From assembly GCF_949987515.2 (NCBI RefSeq), contig NC_082689.1:62639246-62703245 (forward strand): a stretch of 64,000 nucleotides of DNA, given 5' to 3'. This document shows positions 36,051 through 47,299 of this stretch, piece after piece. The notes beneath the pieces were generated by a model. That model was not told where the DNA came from and ran no database searches. It was given only the letters and a program-made list of their open reading frames with translations. This DNA is from Delphinus delphis. Taxonomy: Eukaryota; Chordata; Mammalia; Artiodactyla; Delphinidae. The first letter of the stretch is position 1, and each line of letters starts with the position of its first letter. Made by a program: the position numbers and the translations under genes.

Positions 36051-36649
36051 CTTCAAGACTATTAATCCACAGAAGGCAAGAGCCACATGTCAGACAACTT
36101 TGTGTCTATTTTATATGCCTGCCACAAAACCTTTAGCCAAATCAATGTTATTTGTTGAATTAATGGGCAATAAAAAGAAGACATATCTGTATCATTGAAC
36201 AAAATCAGAAAACTTGAGTGGTTTATGGTCGTTTCATTTATTCTTTCAACGGCAAGGAAGTTTGGAGACACGAAAAAAGTGATGGATTTTGTTTGTGCAA
36301 CTTTACATAAGCAGAATTAAGCCATTAAAATGCTACTGCCACGTGAATAGCCTAATGAATAATGTAGCCATCACTTTACCTGGAGTTTTACAAAAAGAAC
36401 CCTTCTGAGTTCATTTGGAGTGTAAATGTTTTAAATTACACATTGCTTTTGAAACGGGGGTGAGTAGGGGTTTGTATTAGTGAGCAGAAAAAGAGTAAGA
36501 CATTCTGAAGCCCCTAAGAAGGACAAAAACATAAGAAGGTCTGAAGGTACTTTTCAGTGTATGTTGATTACCAAATGGATTTTCTACAAAAAGAAAGTAG
36601 GGTAAGGCTGGCTATTGTTGACTTCCATTTCTTTTTCTCTTATTGTCTG
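36051..36649. other. Unassigned sequence
   Basis: Nothing was recognised in 600 bases. Confidence 0.5.
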
Positions 36650-37245
36650 AATTTTTTGCTTATGGTAAAATATACTTAATGTAAAATTTGCCATTTTAAT
36701 AATTTTAAAGTATACAGTTTAGTGGTGTGACATTAAGTACATTCACAATGTTGTGTAACCATCACCACTATTCATCTCCAGAATTTTTCATCTTCCCAAA
36801 CAGAAACTCTGTACCTATTAAGCAATATTTCCCCATTTCTTTCTCCCCACAAATCCGAGTAACCATTATTCTTATTCATTTCTGTCTCTAGGAATTTGAC
36901 CACTGTAGGTACCACATTTAAGTGAAATCATACAATATTTGTACTTTTGTGTCTGACTTTTTCACTAAGCATAATGTTTTCAAGGTTCATCCATGTTATA
37001 GCATGTATCAAAACTGTATTCCTTTTAATGGCTGAATAGTATTCCATTGTGTGTATATACCACATTTTGTCTTTCCATTCATATATTTTCAGTTCTTTTG
37101 ATTATATACCCAGAACTGGAATTGCTGGATCATATTGTAATTTTATGTTTAACATTTTGAGAAAACACCAAACTGCTTTCCACAGTGGCTGCACCATTTT
37201 ACATTACCATCATCAATGCACAATTGTTCCACTTTCTCCACATTG
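36650..37245 (-). mobile_element. Old L1M fragment
   Basis: This is minus-strand L1M 3' region: AAAATTTGCCATTTTAATAA, GTGTAACCATCACCACTATT, GAATAGTATTCCATTGTGTG, CCACAGTGGCTGCACCATTT. It is older than the L1s at 2313 and 24617. Confidence 0.9.
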
Positions 37246-37310
37246 GTTTTTTTTTTTTTTTTTTTTTTTTCTGCACCACATGGTACGTGGGATCTTAGTT
37301 CCCTGACCAG
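37246..37310 (-). mobile_element. Compact CHR SINE, 3' half only
   Basis: A T24 tail is followed by CTGCACCACATGGTACGTGG and GATCTTAGTTCCCTGACCAG. The head is missing. Confidence 0.75.
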
Positions 37311-37526
37311 ATATTAGACCAGATGAAAATCAGTCAACTCTGAGGATGCAGAGGCAAAGGCACACAGATATGGAAGATACACTTATCTTTATCCACGCAC
37401 TGGAATGGGCTGTGCTGGAAGAAAAAAAATTGCAAGTCTCTCTTCTAAAGATTGTGTTATACAGTGCCTCCAATTTTCCAATTAGACAAATAGTAGGGGT
37501 TTTATTAGAAGGAGTGACATAAGTAG
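37311..37526. other. Unassigned sequence between two SINE halves
   Basis: About 215 bases with no recognised content separate a compact SINE tail from a short SINE head. Confidence 0.4.
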
Positions 37527-37653
37527 TCCAGCGGCCACGGCCCACGGGCCTAGCCACTCCGTGGCATGAGGGACCCTCCTGGGCCGGGGCACGAACCCGC
37601 GTCTCCTGCATCGGCAGGCGGACCCCCAACCACTGCGCCACCAGGGAAGTCCC
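37527..37653 (-). mobile_element. Short CHR SINE, head half only
   Basis: This is a minus-strand copy starting at CAGCGGCCACGGCCCACGGG and running to the head CCACCAGGGAAGTCCC. The 3' GC-rich part and poly(A) are missing. Confidence 0.85.
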
Positions 37654-37909
37654 AGTTCAGCTTTCAAGATGACTTAAATCCAGTCTTGATACACCTCAAT
37701 TTGACTGGATCAAGGATTTACCCCTATTCTAACTGCCTGCCTGACGGAAAATAAATCCTCTTGGGAGAAGGTGGCATCATCTATAGCCTACACAATTTTT
37801 CATACTCAATATAAAGTATTCAATAAAAATTTGCCAGGCATACCAGGAGCTAGGATGATTCCATCCATCCCTGAAAACAAAAATATAATTAATTAAAAAC
37901 AAATCCATT

Positions 37910-38205
37910 GGGCTTCCCTGGTGGTGCAGTGGTTAAGAATCCATCTGCCAATGCAGGGGACACAGGTTCGAGCCCTGGTCCGGGAAGATCGCACATGCCG
38001 TGGAGCAACTAGGCCCCTGCGCCACAACTACTGAGCCTGCGCTCTAGAGCCCGTGAGCCACAACTGCTGAGCCCGTGTGCCACAACTACTGAAGCCTGCG
38101 TGCCTAGAGCCTGTGCTCCGCAAGAGAAGCCACTGCAATGAGAAGCCTGTGCACCGCAATGAAGACCCAACGCAGTCAAAAATAAAATAAATAAAATAAA
38201 TAAAT
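37910..38205 (+). mobile_element. Long CHR SINE
   Basis: This is a plus-strand copy from GGGCTTCCCTGGTGGTGCAG to CAGTCAAAAATAAAATAAAT, somewhat shortened in the middle. Confidence 0.92.
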
Positions 38206-38219
38206 CTATAAACAGCAAC

Positions 38220-38455
38220 AACAACAAAAACAAAGCCAAAGGTCGTTCTTTGAAAAGACCAACAAAATTGATAAGGAAAAAAAAGAGAAAAGATAGCAAA
38301 TAACCAATGCAGTAATGAAAAGAGAGATCATACAAAAAATCATGCAGATTCCAAAAAGGTAATACGAGGATATGATGAACAAATTTATGCCAATACATTT
38401 AAAATTTTGAATTAAATGGAAAAATTCCTAGAAAAGCACAAATTGCTAACACTGA
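38220..38455 (+). mobile_element. L1 ORF2 fragment
   Basis: GTTCTTTGAAAAGACCAACA, AAAATTGATAAGGAAAAAAA, ATGAACAAATTTATGCCAAT and TTCCTAGAAAAGCACAAATT follow the order of the plus-strand L1 ORF2 reverse-transcriptase N-terminal region. It is short, diverged and without an open frame. Confidence 0.75.
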
Positions 38456-38589
38456 CCTGAGAAAAAGAAAAATCAGCCTCTTGGTGCCATGTTGATTACA
38501 ATGGACCTTTTTCATGTGGAGGAAGAAGTGATTTGTCCTTCTTAGAATCAACAGATCCTGTAATATGGGTTTGTTTTCCCTTCCCACAG

Positions 38590-39020
38590 TGCCTCTGCCG
38601 GCACCATCATTTGAAGGCTTACAAAATGCCTGATTCACTAACATGGAATCTTGAATCGTGTTGCCCCAGAACAGCAACCTATTTGTAGTGAAGGAGGTTT
38701 AATACTGGGTGTTTGACCTTGCAATGCCTTCATCCTATTATGTACTTCATAACCCAGAAGGAGCCACCCTAATGGAACAATGAAATGATCTATTAAATTC
38801 TCGTTTAAATGACCAGCTCAACAACAAAACCATGGGATTGGGATGCTGTCTTCTGGGATGTAGTATGTAGCAGATATATAATGCTCTGTCCCTAAGAAGT
38901 GGAAGAACAATTGGTGCCTCTCACCATCATCTCAAGAATTTGCTAAATGACAGAAATGTAATTTAGGCTCTGCTGGTTTAGAGGTTCTTGTTCGTAGGCA
39001 TAATGATTCCACTGGGGGAC
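38590..39020 (+). pseudogene. ERVL-like pol (integrase region) remnant
   Basis: This is an ancient endogenous retrovirus fragment on the plus strand. The order of short DNA blocks matches the C-terminal integrase part of ERVL/MaLR-type pol genes: GTAGTGAAGGAGG at 38687, then CATAACCCAGAAGGAGCC near 38749, CCATGGGATTGGGATGCTGT near 38831 and CTCACCATCATCTCAAGAAT near 38921. Several stop codons and frame changes interrupt it, so no protein can be made. No gag, env or matching LTRs were recognised next to it. Sequence to about 39480 may continue the same element but is too diverged to claim. Confidence 0.65.
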
Positions 39021-39534
39021 ACAATAAAAGTTCCACAGGACATTTAGGTATGACAGCTGCCTGGTCAGTAGGCTCCTCATACAGGCTTCAACTCACCTTA
39101 TGCTGGAAGCATTACGCTCCGGGTGCCTGCTGCAGCATATCTTTTACTTTTTGCCCTGGAACTTCTCCACTGCTGCAGACATGGGGGGCTCAGCAAGCGT
39201 ACATGCATACCCCAGGTTATGGGGAAGGTAATGCTCATGAAGATAACTCTTTACCAATAGTGGATGGGAGCTGATGGATGATTACTTCTCCCGGTTGATA
39301 GTCAGGTGGATAATTCTGAAAAGCATTCTCTACTCTCCTTAGAAGCCTTTGGGAAAACTAAGTGCCAGGTACCACAGTGGTGACATTGATATAGCACCCC
39401 TATATAGCTTTCCTCCTTCCCTGTCTCATTCTATCTGGTGCCCCAATATTGCTGCTTGGAGTTATTTCTCAAATAAATGACAGGCACTCAAGTGTTTGTT
39501 TCAGGACTCTGCTTTCAGGGGAAGTACAAGCTTA
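39021..39534. other. Unassigned, possibly ERV-derived
   Basis: It continues to the right of the pol remnant. GACAGCTGCCTGGTCAGTAG near 39049 suggests more ERVL-type sequence, but nothing definite can be assigned. The 74-codon frame at 39050-39274 matches no gene. Confidence 0.35.
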
Positions 39535-39770
39535 GGTACTCTGGAGCTGATCAGACTGGGTTCAAATTCTAGGTCTGCTAACTATCTTGTGATGTTCAGA
39601 AAATCACTTAACTTCTCTGGGCTCAGTTTCCTTTTTTATATAACAGGAATAATTATAGTATCTACTTCATAGGGTTGCTGTGAGGATTAAATAAGTTGAT
39701 ATTCATAAAGCACTTTGAACTGTGTCTAGCATATAGTAAGCACTACATAAATGTTAGCTATTACTTGTTC
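39535..39770 (+). mobile_element. MIR remnant, long copy
   Basis: This is plus-strand MIR over nearly its whole length: ACTGGGTTCAAATTCTAGGT, AAAATCACTTAACTTCTCTG, GTTGCTGTGAGGATTAAATA, CATATAGTAAGCACTACATA. Confidence 0.9.
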
Positions 39771-40224
39771 AAGGATCATTTTTTCATTTTATTAGTTTCT
39801 AGGAACATTTCTGTAATATTAAATATTAACTTTTTTGGTCATAGGTGTAAAGAGTATTTTCCAATTTGTCTTCAAATTGTTTATTGTGTTTTTTTGCTTA
39901 CAAAATCATTTTATTTTTATAGATAAAACTATCAATTCTTTCCATTCTCTATTGTAGGCTTTGTGCTTTGTAATATTAGGCTTTCCCATTCTAATATTAT
40001 AAAAATAAAATGTAATAGAAATAATTTCCCCAGACAATTCATTAAAAACAAGGTGTATCAGTATTTGCATGCTAGTTAGCTGGAAACTTGCTTGATGTCA
40101 GCAAGTTTTCATATGCATGTAAGATTCTTAGCTCATATCTGGCACATAAGTGAATATTCATCAAATTTTAGTTACTAGTTTTATTCTTCATAAAACAAAA
40201 TAAAAAGAAGATCTTGACTGATTC
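39771..40224. other. Unassigned AT-rich sequence
   Basis: Positions 39775-39960 vaguely resemble an old L1 3' region; no firm call is possible. Confidence 0.4.
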
Positions 40225-41250
40225 TAGGACTAGGGCAGGGAGTATACAAGATGAGCCTGGATCACCCTGTAGTGCTGGAAAGTAAGGAAGTGCTCAAAAC
40301 AAAAAAACCCACAAAAAAATCCCATGAAGATGGGGGTATGTTAAAGGGACATAGGAACCAAATGAAAGAGTTCCCAGTGACCAAAGCTTGAACAATTTGA
40401 GCAATAAAATAATGCAGTATTGGCGTATAACCCAAACTATAAAATAAATATCCATAATTCCATAGTGATATAAATAAAGTATTGAGTAAAAAAATAATTA
40501 GGGACAAATAGATAAATCTATTCATGTGGAAGAATTTTCTTACTTTGCCCTTAAGGAAGTGGAGTGTGGGCTGTGCATATATACTTCCTTATAAAGAGGA
40601 CAGAACGAAAAGCAGGGAAAGGAGTGATTGCTGTGTAGCAACGTGACACACATGACTACAGCCAGGTGGTCAATATTTTTTTTTTTTTTTTTTGCTGTAC
40701 GCAGGCGGACTCTCAACCACTGTGCCACCAGGGAAGCCCCCAGGTGGTCAATATTAACATCAACCTGGTAAGTCATGTTGACAGTACGTACTCTTGACAT
40801 GATGTGAGGATTATGGCCCTTTACCTCTGTAGTCTTGCCCCCAAATAACCCCAGTCCAATCATGAGAAAAAAATTAGACAATCTGAATTGAGGGGCATTG
40901 TACAGAGTGACTTCAGAACAGTCAAAGTCACCAAAACAAATACTGTCTGAAAAACTGTCACAGCCAACAGGCACTTAAGGGGACATGATGACTAAATATA
41001 ATGCAGGATCCTTGATGGGATCCTGGAACAGAAAGAGGGCATTAGGTAAAAGTTAAGAAAATTGAATAAGTATGGACTTTAGTTCATAATAATGTATCAA
41101 TAATGGCTCATTGATTGTTACAAATATACCATACTGATGTGAATTGTTAATAATATGCTAAAATGGTTGGAGGATATATGGGAGCCCTCTGTACTATCTT
41201 TGCGACTTTTATGTAAATCTATTCTACAATTAAAAAGTTTTTTCAAAAAA
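40225..41250 (+). mobile_element. Old L1M 3' UTR, about 1 kb
   Basis: This is plus-strand L1M 3' UTR: AACCTGGTAAGTCATGTTGA, TTGACATGATGTGAGGATTA, CAGTCCAATCATGAGAAAAA, CTGGAACAGAAAGAGGGCAT, CCCTCTGTACTATCTTTGCG, then an A-rich end. The tiny SINE at 40678-40739 is inserted in it. Confidence 0.85.
40678..40739 (-). mobile_element. Internally deleted short CHR SINE with perfect TSD
   Basis: Only about 62 bases remain. A T-run and TGCTGTACG (3' end of the SINE) are joined directly to CAGGCGGACTCTCAACCACT and the head. A perfect 16-base duplication, CCAGGTGGTCAATATT, is at 40662-40677 and 40740-40755. About 140 bases of the body are missing. Confidence 0.93.
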
Positions 41251-41262
41251 GAAGACTTTGAG

Positions 41263-41475
41263 GGGCTTCCCTGGTGGCACAGTGGTTGAGAGTCCGCCTG
41301 CCGATGCAGGGGACACGGGTTCGTGCCCCGGTCCGGGAAGATCCCACATGCCGCGGAGCGGCTGGGCCTGTGAGCCATGGCTGCTGGGCCTGCGCGTCCG
41401 GATCCTGTGCTCCGCAACGGGAGAGACCACAACAGTGAGAGGCCCATGTACCGCAAAAAAAAAAAAAAAAAAAAA
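41263..41475 (+). mobile_element. Short CHR SINE with TSD
   Basis: This is a plus-strand copy with a long A-run. The flank AGACTTTGA is at 41253-41261 and again right after the tail (about 41477). Confidence 0.94.
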
Positions 41476-41557
41476 AAGACTTTGAAGAGTACAAAGTATA
41501 TTGCAGCAGATATGAATGTAATCAAAGAACTTATACTACATAGTGAGAATCTTTTCT

Positions 41558-41911
41558 AAAAAAATTAATTAATTAATTGATTGATTTTGGCTGCGTTGGG
41601 TCTTCGTTGCTGTGAGCGGGCTTTCTCTAGTTGTGACGAGCGGCGGGCTACTCTTCGTTGCGGTGCGCAGGCTTCTCATTGCTGTGGCTTCTCTTGTTCT
41701 GGAACATGGGCTCCAGGTGCGCGGGCTTCAGTAGTTGTGGCATGACGGGCTCAGTAGTTGTGGCTTGTGGGCTCTAGAGCGCAGGCTCAATAGTTGTGGC
41801 TCACAGGCTTAGTTGCTCCATGGCATGTGGGATCTTCCCCGACCAGGGCTCGAACCTGTGTCCTCTGCATTGGCAGGCGGATTCTTAACCACTGTGCCAC
41901 CAGGGAAGCCC
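41558..41911 (-). mobile_element. Long CHR SINE
   Basis: This is a minus-strand copy whose tail reads AAATTAATTAATTAATTGAT, with head ...GCCACCAGGGAAGCCCC. The duplication is unclear. Confidence 0.92.
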
Positions 41912-42313
41912 CATGTACTGAGTATCTTAATGTAGGTAAGTGGTTGGTGGGATGGGATTACAGAAAAGAAAGAGACTCTCTGGGAGAGGTAGAGGAGCTC
42001 TTACCACAAAGGGGAAAATATTTGAGCTGAGGCTTGAGGAAAAAATAGCAGTTGGTCAACAATTACTTTTCTTGTTTAGCTTGCATTTACTTAAACATTG
42101 CTGAAACCCAAGAACCGAGATGCATCTTCTACATTTTGAAGTGCTTCTTGGCCTGCCCCATCTTAACGTCTGTTTCTCTGGACTGAACTCTTATAGTCCT
42201 TTGCCTACTGCATTATCCAATTACTAGGAAGATATTAGCAGAAGTGGTTTTTAAATGGATTTTATGATTCTGTTCTTGCTCTAAAGGTCTGAATTCCATC
42301 TTCAAGATTTAGT
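41912..42313. other. Unassigned sequence
   Basis: Nothing was recognised in 400 bases. Confidence 0.5.
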
Positions 42314-42328
42314 TGTCACAAACCTTTT

Positions 42329-42526
42329 TTTTTTGCGGTACGCGGGCCTCCCACTGTTGTGGCCTCTCCTGTTGCGGAGCACAGGCTCCGGACGCAGAGG
42401 CTCAGTGGCCATGGCTCACGGGCCCAGCCGCTCCGTGGCAGGTGGGATCTTCCCGGACCGGGTCATGAACCCGTGTCCCCTGCATCGGCAGGCGGACTCT
42501 CAACCACTGCGCCACCAGGGAAGCCC
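42329..42526 (-). mobile_element. Short CHR SINE with TSD
   Basis: This is a minus-strand copy with perfect duplication TGTCACAAACCTTTT at 42314-42328 and 42527-42541. Confidence 0.95.
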
Positions 42527-42541
42527 TGTCACAAACCTTTT

Positions 42542-42969
42542 GATTGCAGTTTCAGGGTTTCTCATTCTTGAATTAGTGAAATTTGAGGGCAGATAATTCT
42601 TTGTTATGGGATGGGGTGGGGGATGGAGTGGGTGGAGAGGTTTGTCCTGTTCATTGTAGGTTGTTTAGCAACATCCCTGGTCTCTACCCACTAGATGACA
42701 GTACAACCCCCAGTCACAACAACCAAAAAGGTCTCCAAATATTGCCAGATATCCCCATGGGACATTAGAGAAATAATGCTCCTTTTATAACTCAGATTGC
42801 AATGTTAATTGTAGGCCCTAAAGTCAAGGAGAGCTAAGGAAAGGTTAAAACTCTGAAATCCCTTTAGGATATTTCCCACAGTATACAAGATCTCAAGATC
42901 TCTTTACAGTAAGTTGCATCTTGTGAGGTCTGATATGGGTGAAATGCCAGAAGCCAAATGCAGAGTTTA
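42542..42969. other. Unassigned sequence
   Basis: No gene or repeat was recognised. Confidence 0.5.
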
Positions 42970-43090
42970 TACTGTTTTATTTCATTCGTTCATTTATTCG
43001 TTCTGCAAACATTTACTGAGGGTTTGCCATGTATCAGGCCCCATGCCAAGTTCTGAGAATTTGGTGTTGAATAAGACAGACCCAACTCCT
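42970..43090 (-). mobile_element. L2 3' end fragment
   Basis: TCATTCGTTCATTTATTCGT, GCAAACATTTACTGAGGGTT and TGCCATGTATCAGGCCCCAT are minus-strand L2 end sequence. Confidence 0.65.
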
Positions 43091-44077
43091 TTGATAGGGA
43101 GCCTGGCTGAATTCTGATGCAAGTCCCCAAACAAAGTCAGACATCAAAGACTGGAGTTATGTCTAATGGTGATACTGAGATAGTTGTCCTAATTGATTTC
43201 ACCTGGAGGATCATATATGGATCCTGACTTTACGTAGGCCCTTTCTTCATGCACGTACTGCTCCTTATCACATACCTTTCTACAACCTCCAGCCCTCTCA
43301 CAGCCCCTGAGATAAGAGATGGACTGTGGGACTGAAGGGATTGGATTGGTCTTCTGGCTCTCAAGAGTCATTATCCAGGCAGATGTTTTCACTGACCTTT
43401 GCCTACAGAAATTGCTCCTAAGAGAGAGGAATTTGAAAGCAGGAGGCTCACCACGTTGACCCTGCTACTGTATTCCTAGCCTTCCTCATGATGCACTATC
43501 AAGTGGCCCTGCACAGACTCTTGACTGGGGCTTGTGGTGGCGTCACCATCTGAACACGTGTGCCTGCCTTAGGCCCGCCTGACTCCCAGGGCTTCCTGCC
43601 ATCCTGTCTTTAAGTCCTAAGTTTTTCAGGCAAGTCCTAATTTTATTGAACTCTTTTTTTGCAGTTAGTGAGACTCATTAGATTCTCTACTGTTTCTTTA
43701 AACCTCTGCCAAGATGTTCCCTGTGACTATATTTACAAAGAAGGAGGATTCCCTTGTCATATTACACCTGGTGTCTCCGTTTTTGGTTTGGAAAATGTGG
43801 CTGCTCCCTTGGTTGTCCTTTTAGCTGTGGCTGTGGCTTTTCCAGGCCTGGCTACCCACCAGGAACAGGCAGCTGACTTACGGCTCAGGACCTGGTCCTG
43901 AGGCTGGCAAGTCAGAAGCTGGAAAAAAAAAACAACAAAAAAATGTTCTTTCCTTGTGAATGGCAGTTGTTATTACATCAGAAGCACACTGGGGCTGCCT
44001 GGTAGGTGAGATACCTTATGATGTCTTTTCGGCAATTTTTTATGGTTTCAGTCTGGCTCTGTTTTACAAGGGGCAGA
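43091..44077. other. Unassigned sequence
   Basis: There is about 1 kb without recognised repeat or gene. The 80-codon frame at 43659-43901 has no known match. Confidence 0.45.
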
Positions 44078-44214
44078 GATCCATTCAAACTCACTCAAGA
44101 AAAAGGAGGATGATTGTAAGGATAATCTAGGTTAGAAACTAGACCTGGAGTGCAGTCAGGAATTTCATCAGCCCCATGAGACTCTGTCTATATCTCCGCC
44201 CTCAAGGCTGGGAA

Positions 44215-44715
44215 AGCAGACAGTATGTTTGAAGAACCAGGTGGAGGCCAGTGTGTCTGGATAGTCATATGAGGTTCACAAGATGGTCAGTGTGAACCTT
44301 CACTCCAGATCATTCAAGAGCTTGTAGCCGTGCTAAAATTTTTGAATTTTATTCCAGGAATAAATGAGGAAACTACTGAAGTGTTAAGACCAGGTGACTG
44401 ATATGGTCTGGATGACTGAAAAAAGTTACTCTGGCTTCAGAGGGAGAAGATTTCAGGAGGCCAAGGGAACACAACAAGTGTGACAAGAGCTGGGCTGGGG
44501 GAAATCAAGAGAGCTATGAGGGCATATCCTCTTAAGTCAGTAGCAGTGGTTAGGGAAGGCTTCCTGGAAGAAGAGATATTTTAAATGAGACTGGAAAGTT
44601 GAATAGGAATTAACCAGATGAAGGGACGCATTGGGAGGAGAATAATATTCTAGACAGAGGGAATAATAGGAGAAAACCCTGGGAGACAAGAGAAGAATTG
44701 TCCTTGTGGAGCTTA
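44215..44715 (-). mobile_element. L2 remnant
   Basis: The minus-strand L2 blocks are GGAGGCCAGTGTGTCTGGAT, GAGCTTGTAGCCGTGCT, GGTGACTGATATGGTCTGG and GTTACTCTGGCTTCAG. A second block follows with GAAGGCTTCCTGGAAGAAGA and GACAGAGGGAATAATAGGAG. The two blocks are not in simple L2 order, so two pieces or a rearrangement are likely. Confidence 0.65.
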
Positions 44716-44734
44716 TGACTTGATGCAAAGTTTC

Positions 44735-45360
44735 TTAAACTTAAAAAAAAATTATTTTAACATAATTTTAATCTCACAGAAAAGTTGCAAGAATAGTGCA
44801 AGAGACTCCCATATGCCCTTTGCCCATTTGTTCTCTTTCTGTCTTCCTAATCGATAAATTATGAACTCATGTTCCTGAACCTCTATTTATTTATTTATCG
44901 GCTGTGCCACATGGGCAGGATCTTAGTTCCCAGACCAGGGATTGAACCCCAGCCCCGGCAGTGAAAGCACGGACTCCTAACCACTGGATGGCTAGGGAAT
45001 TCCCGTTTCTGAACCTTCAAATACTTCAGGATGTATTTCCTAAAAAACAAGGACATTCTCGTTCACAACCAATATCATACATTATAGGATATTATTATTC
45101 AATCTACAGTCCATATTAAAATACCTCTATTTTTTCCCAATAATACCCTTTAAAGCTATTTCTCTCCCCAGTCCAAGTCCAACCCAAGGCTGTGCATTGC
45201 ATTTAGTTGTCTTATCTCTAAAAAGTCCCTCAGCCTTTCTTTGTCTTTTGTGACCTTGCCAACCTGAAGTGTACAGGTTGATTATTTTATAGAATGTCCC
45301 TCTGTTTGGATTCTTCTGATGCTTTCTCATGATTGTGTTATGCATTTGTGTAGGTATACC
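44735..45360 (-). mobile_element. Old L1M fragment
   Basis: This is minus-strand L1M: AAAAGTTGCAAGAATAGTGC, ACTCCCATATGCCCTTTGCC, TTGCATTTAGTTGTCTTATC, TTTATAGAATGTCCCTCTGT, TTTCTCATGATTGTGTTATG. It is interrupted by a compact SINE. Confidence 0.75.
44883..45004 (-). mobile_element. Compact CHR SINE with TSD
   Basis: This is a minus-strand copy running from TTTATCGGCTGTGCCACATG to the head GGATGGCTAGGGAATTCCC. The flanks GTTCCTGAACCT (44871-44882) and GTTTCTGAACCT (45005-45016) are the duplication. It is the last CHR SINE before 57.7 kb. Confidence 0.9.
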
Positions 45361-45780
45361 TTGTGGTATCTGCTTTGTTTACCATGTGTCTAGCTTCGGT
45401 AATCCTGATGCATCTGCCCTGCATGCATATGCTAGACACACCTTGTCCTGATAATATACCTGAGTCACCTTGCCTTGACCTCCTGCCTCCTCCAGAGTTT
45501 TGGGGTGGGGGAAGTTATGTTCAAATACTAACTATCCAATCCTAAACGTGCTTACCCTGCCCGTCTGTTCCCTGTTCCTTCCCATGGAAATCACAATAAA
45601 GGTGCTTGCCCACAATTTCCCCCTTTTCCTCTCTGAGTTATGACTCTGATGGTTGCCTGTGTGGCTCCCGATGTCCTGACTTGTTTTACTCTGTGAGTAT
45701 AATAAACTGTCTTTTCAGTGGCCATCATTTCCTGATCTGTTGGCCTTACCATACCTAAGTAATAATAAAACCCATTAAAA
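45361..45780 (+). repeat. LTR-like block, possible solo LTR
   Basis: This is about 400 bases with the look of a retroviral LTR: a CT-rich middle, AATAAA signals at 45595-45600 and 45701-45706, and GTGGCTCCCGATGTCCTGAC before the second signal. Ends and target duplication were not found and no family name can be given. Confidence 0.35.
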
Positions 45781-46109
45781 CACCTGCCAGTTTCTCCACT
45801 TAAAGTTACTATTTTCTCTAATTAACGAGGAATTTGTGGGGAGGTACCTCAAACTTTTTTGACTGAGATGCATAATAAGAAATACATTTTACATAGTGGA
45901 ATGCCTGTTTCACAAGAGCTTTGTGAAACAACTCATGCTCTTTCCATATGAAAGTTATTTTAGTTTCTATTCTGCTCTGTTTTATTTGAAAATAAGTCTT
46001 GTCTGACCTACTACCTTGATTTCATAACCCTCTAATAGTTAATTACCTTTGTTTGAAAGCACTAGTCTGGTGGAAATATCACTTTGATCATCTGTTTGCA
46101 GAATGGAAA

Positions 46110-46560
46110 ATAGATGTGAGAGGGCAGACTGACAGCCAGGAGCCCATGATAAGGTTCTGGCCATAGTTCGGGTGAGAGAGGTTGGTGGCTACTGGCAGTG
46201 AGATTGAGAGAAATGGGTGAGTTTGAGAGAGAAGTGAGTGGATTGAGGAACTTGCATATGGAGTGGGGAAGAGAGAGGAGTCAAGAATGACAATTTCGGC
46301 CTTGGCCTGTGGGGTGGATGGTGGTGCCCCTTACTGAGACAAGAAACACTGAAGGTTTATGGTTCAGGCTCCATCATGTTGAGTTCGAACTCTTAGGGAC
46401 ATTGGCTTGGAACTGTCCAGTGGGCAGTTAGCTCTGTGGCGCTCAGGAGGCAAATCTGGGTTAGATTATTAGCAAGCCGAAGTTGGATCATACTCAAGGA
46501 GATTTTACAACTTCATGTCCACTGCAGGAAGCAGAAGTTGGATCAGGATAGGAGCAAATG
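46110..46560 (-). mobile_element. L2 ORF region remnant
   Basis: GGCTACTGGCAGTGAGATTG, GAGAGGAGTCAAGAATGACA and GTGGTGCCCCTTACTGAGAC follow the order of the minus-strand L2 body. It may belong to the same element as 44215-44715, split by later insertions. Confidence 0.7.
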
Positions 46561-47299
46561 CTCTGAAAATATTTCTAGTAATTTGGCGTTGAGATGCATA
46601 ATAACATAGACAAGTCAAAAATAAATTTTAGGAAATCAATGAACACAAATTTACTAGTATAAATTTCACTTTTCCGTACTTTCCTGTCTCTTTTGGTTAA
46701 CTGCGCTGTAATGTATAGATGCATAGATGTAGAGAGAAATGTGGAACATAAAGAAATTACACGTTTGCATTACGTAGAAACAATGCTGGCATAAATCACA
46801 ACTGCGTTAGCCTGTGCTTTGCCGGATGCTGGTCCTTAGTTGTAATCCTCCAAATCTAGCAACAGGCATTCTCAGGTATAGATGTGGAGATAAAGACATG
46901 CGCACGGTGCAGGCTGTAAAAGACGCTTGGTTTTAAGTGGCACGAGTTTGGAACTGTATTGAAAAAATGGGGTTTTCTAGTGGAAAAGAGTGTGGATGTG
47001 TGAGTTTACATACAGTGTTGGGAATGATGGGCCGTGCTTCGTTATTGGTCCCTCATCCTCCATCCCCACCCCTTTATCTGCTCCACTCCCTCCCACCCCC
47101 CTCCATTCTTCCCCCCTTCTCCGGCGTTATTCTGGGATTAACGGCGGGGTCGGCCCCATACACAAACGCAGCTGGTTCGTACGGTCAGCCTGAGCCCTGC
47201 TGTGCAACCACGTCAGGAATTCCAGTAAGTTGGCAACACTGGAGCACAAAGACAACAACAATGAGGGAAACCCTTCAGTGCAGAAAGGAATGTTTGGAG
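46561..47299. other. Unassigned sequence left of the CpG block
   Basis: No repeat or gene was recognised. Composition shifts from AT-rich to C-rich after about 47040. Confidence 0.45.
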
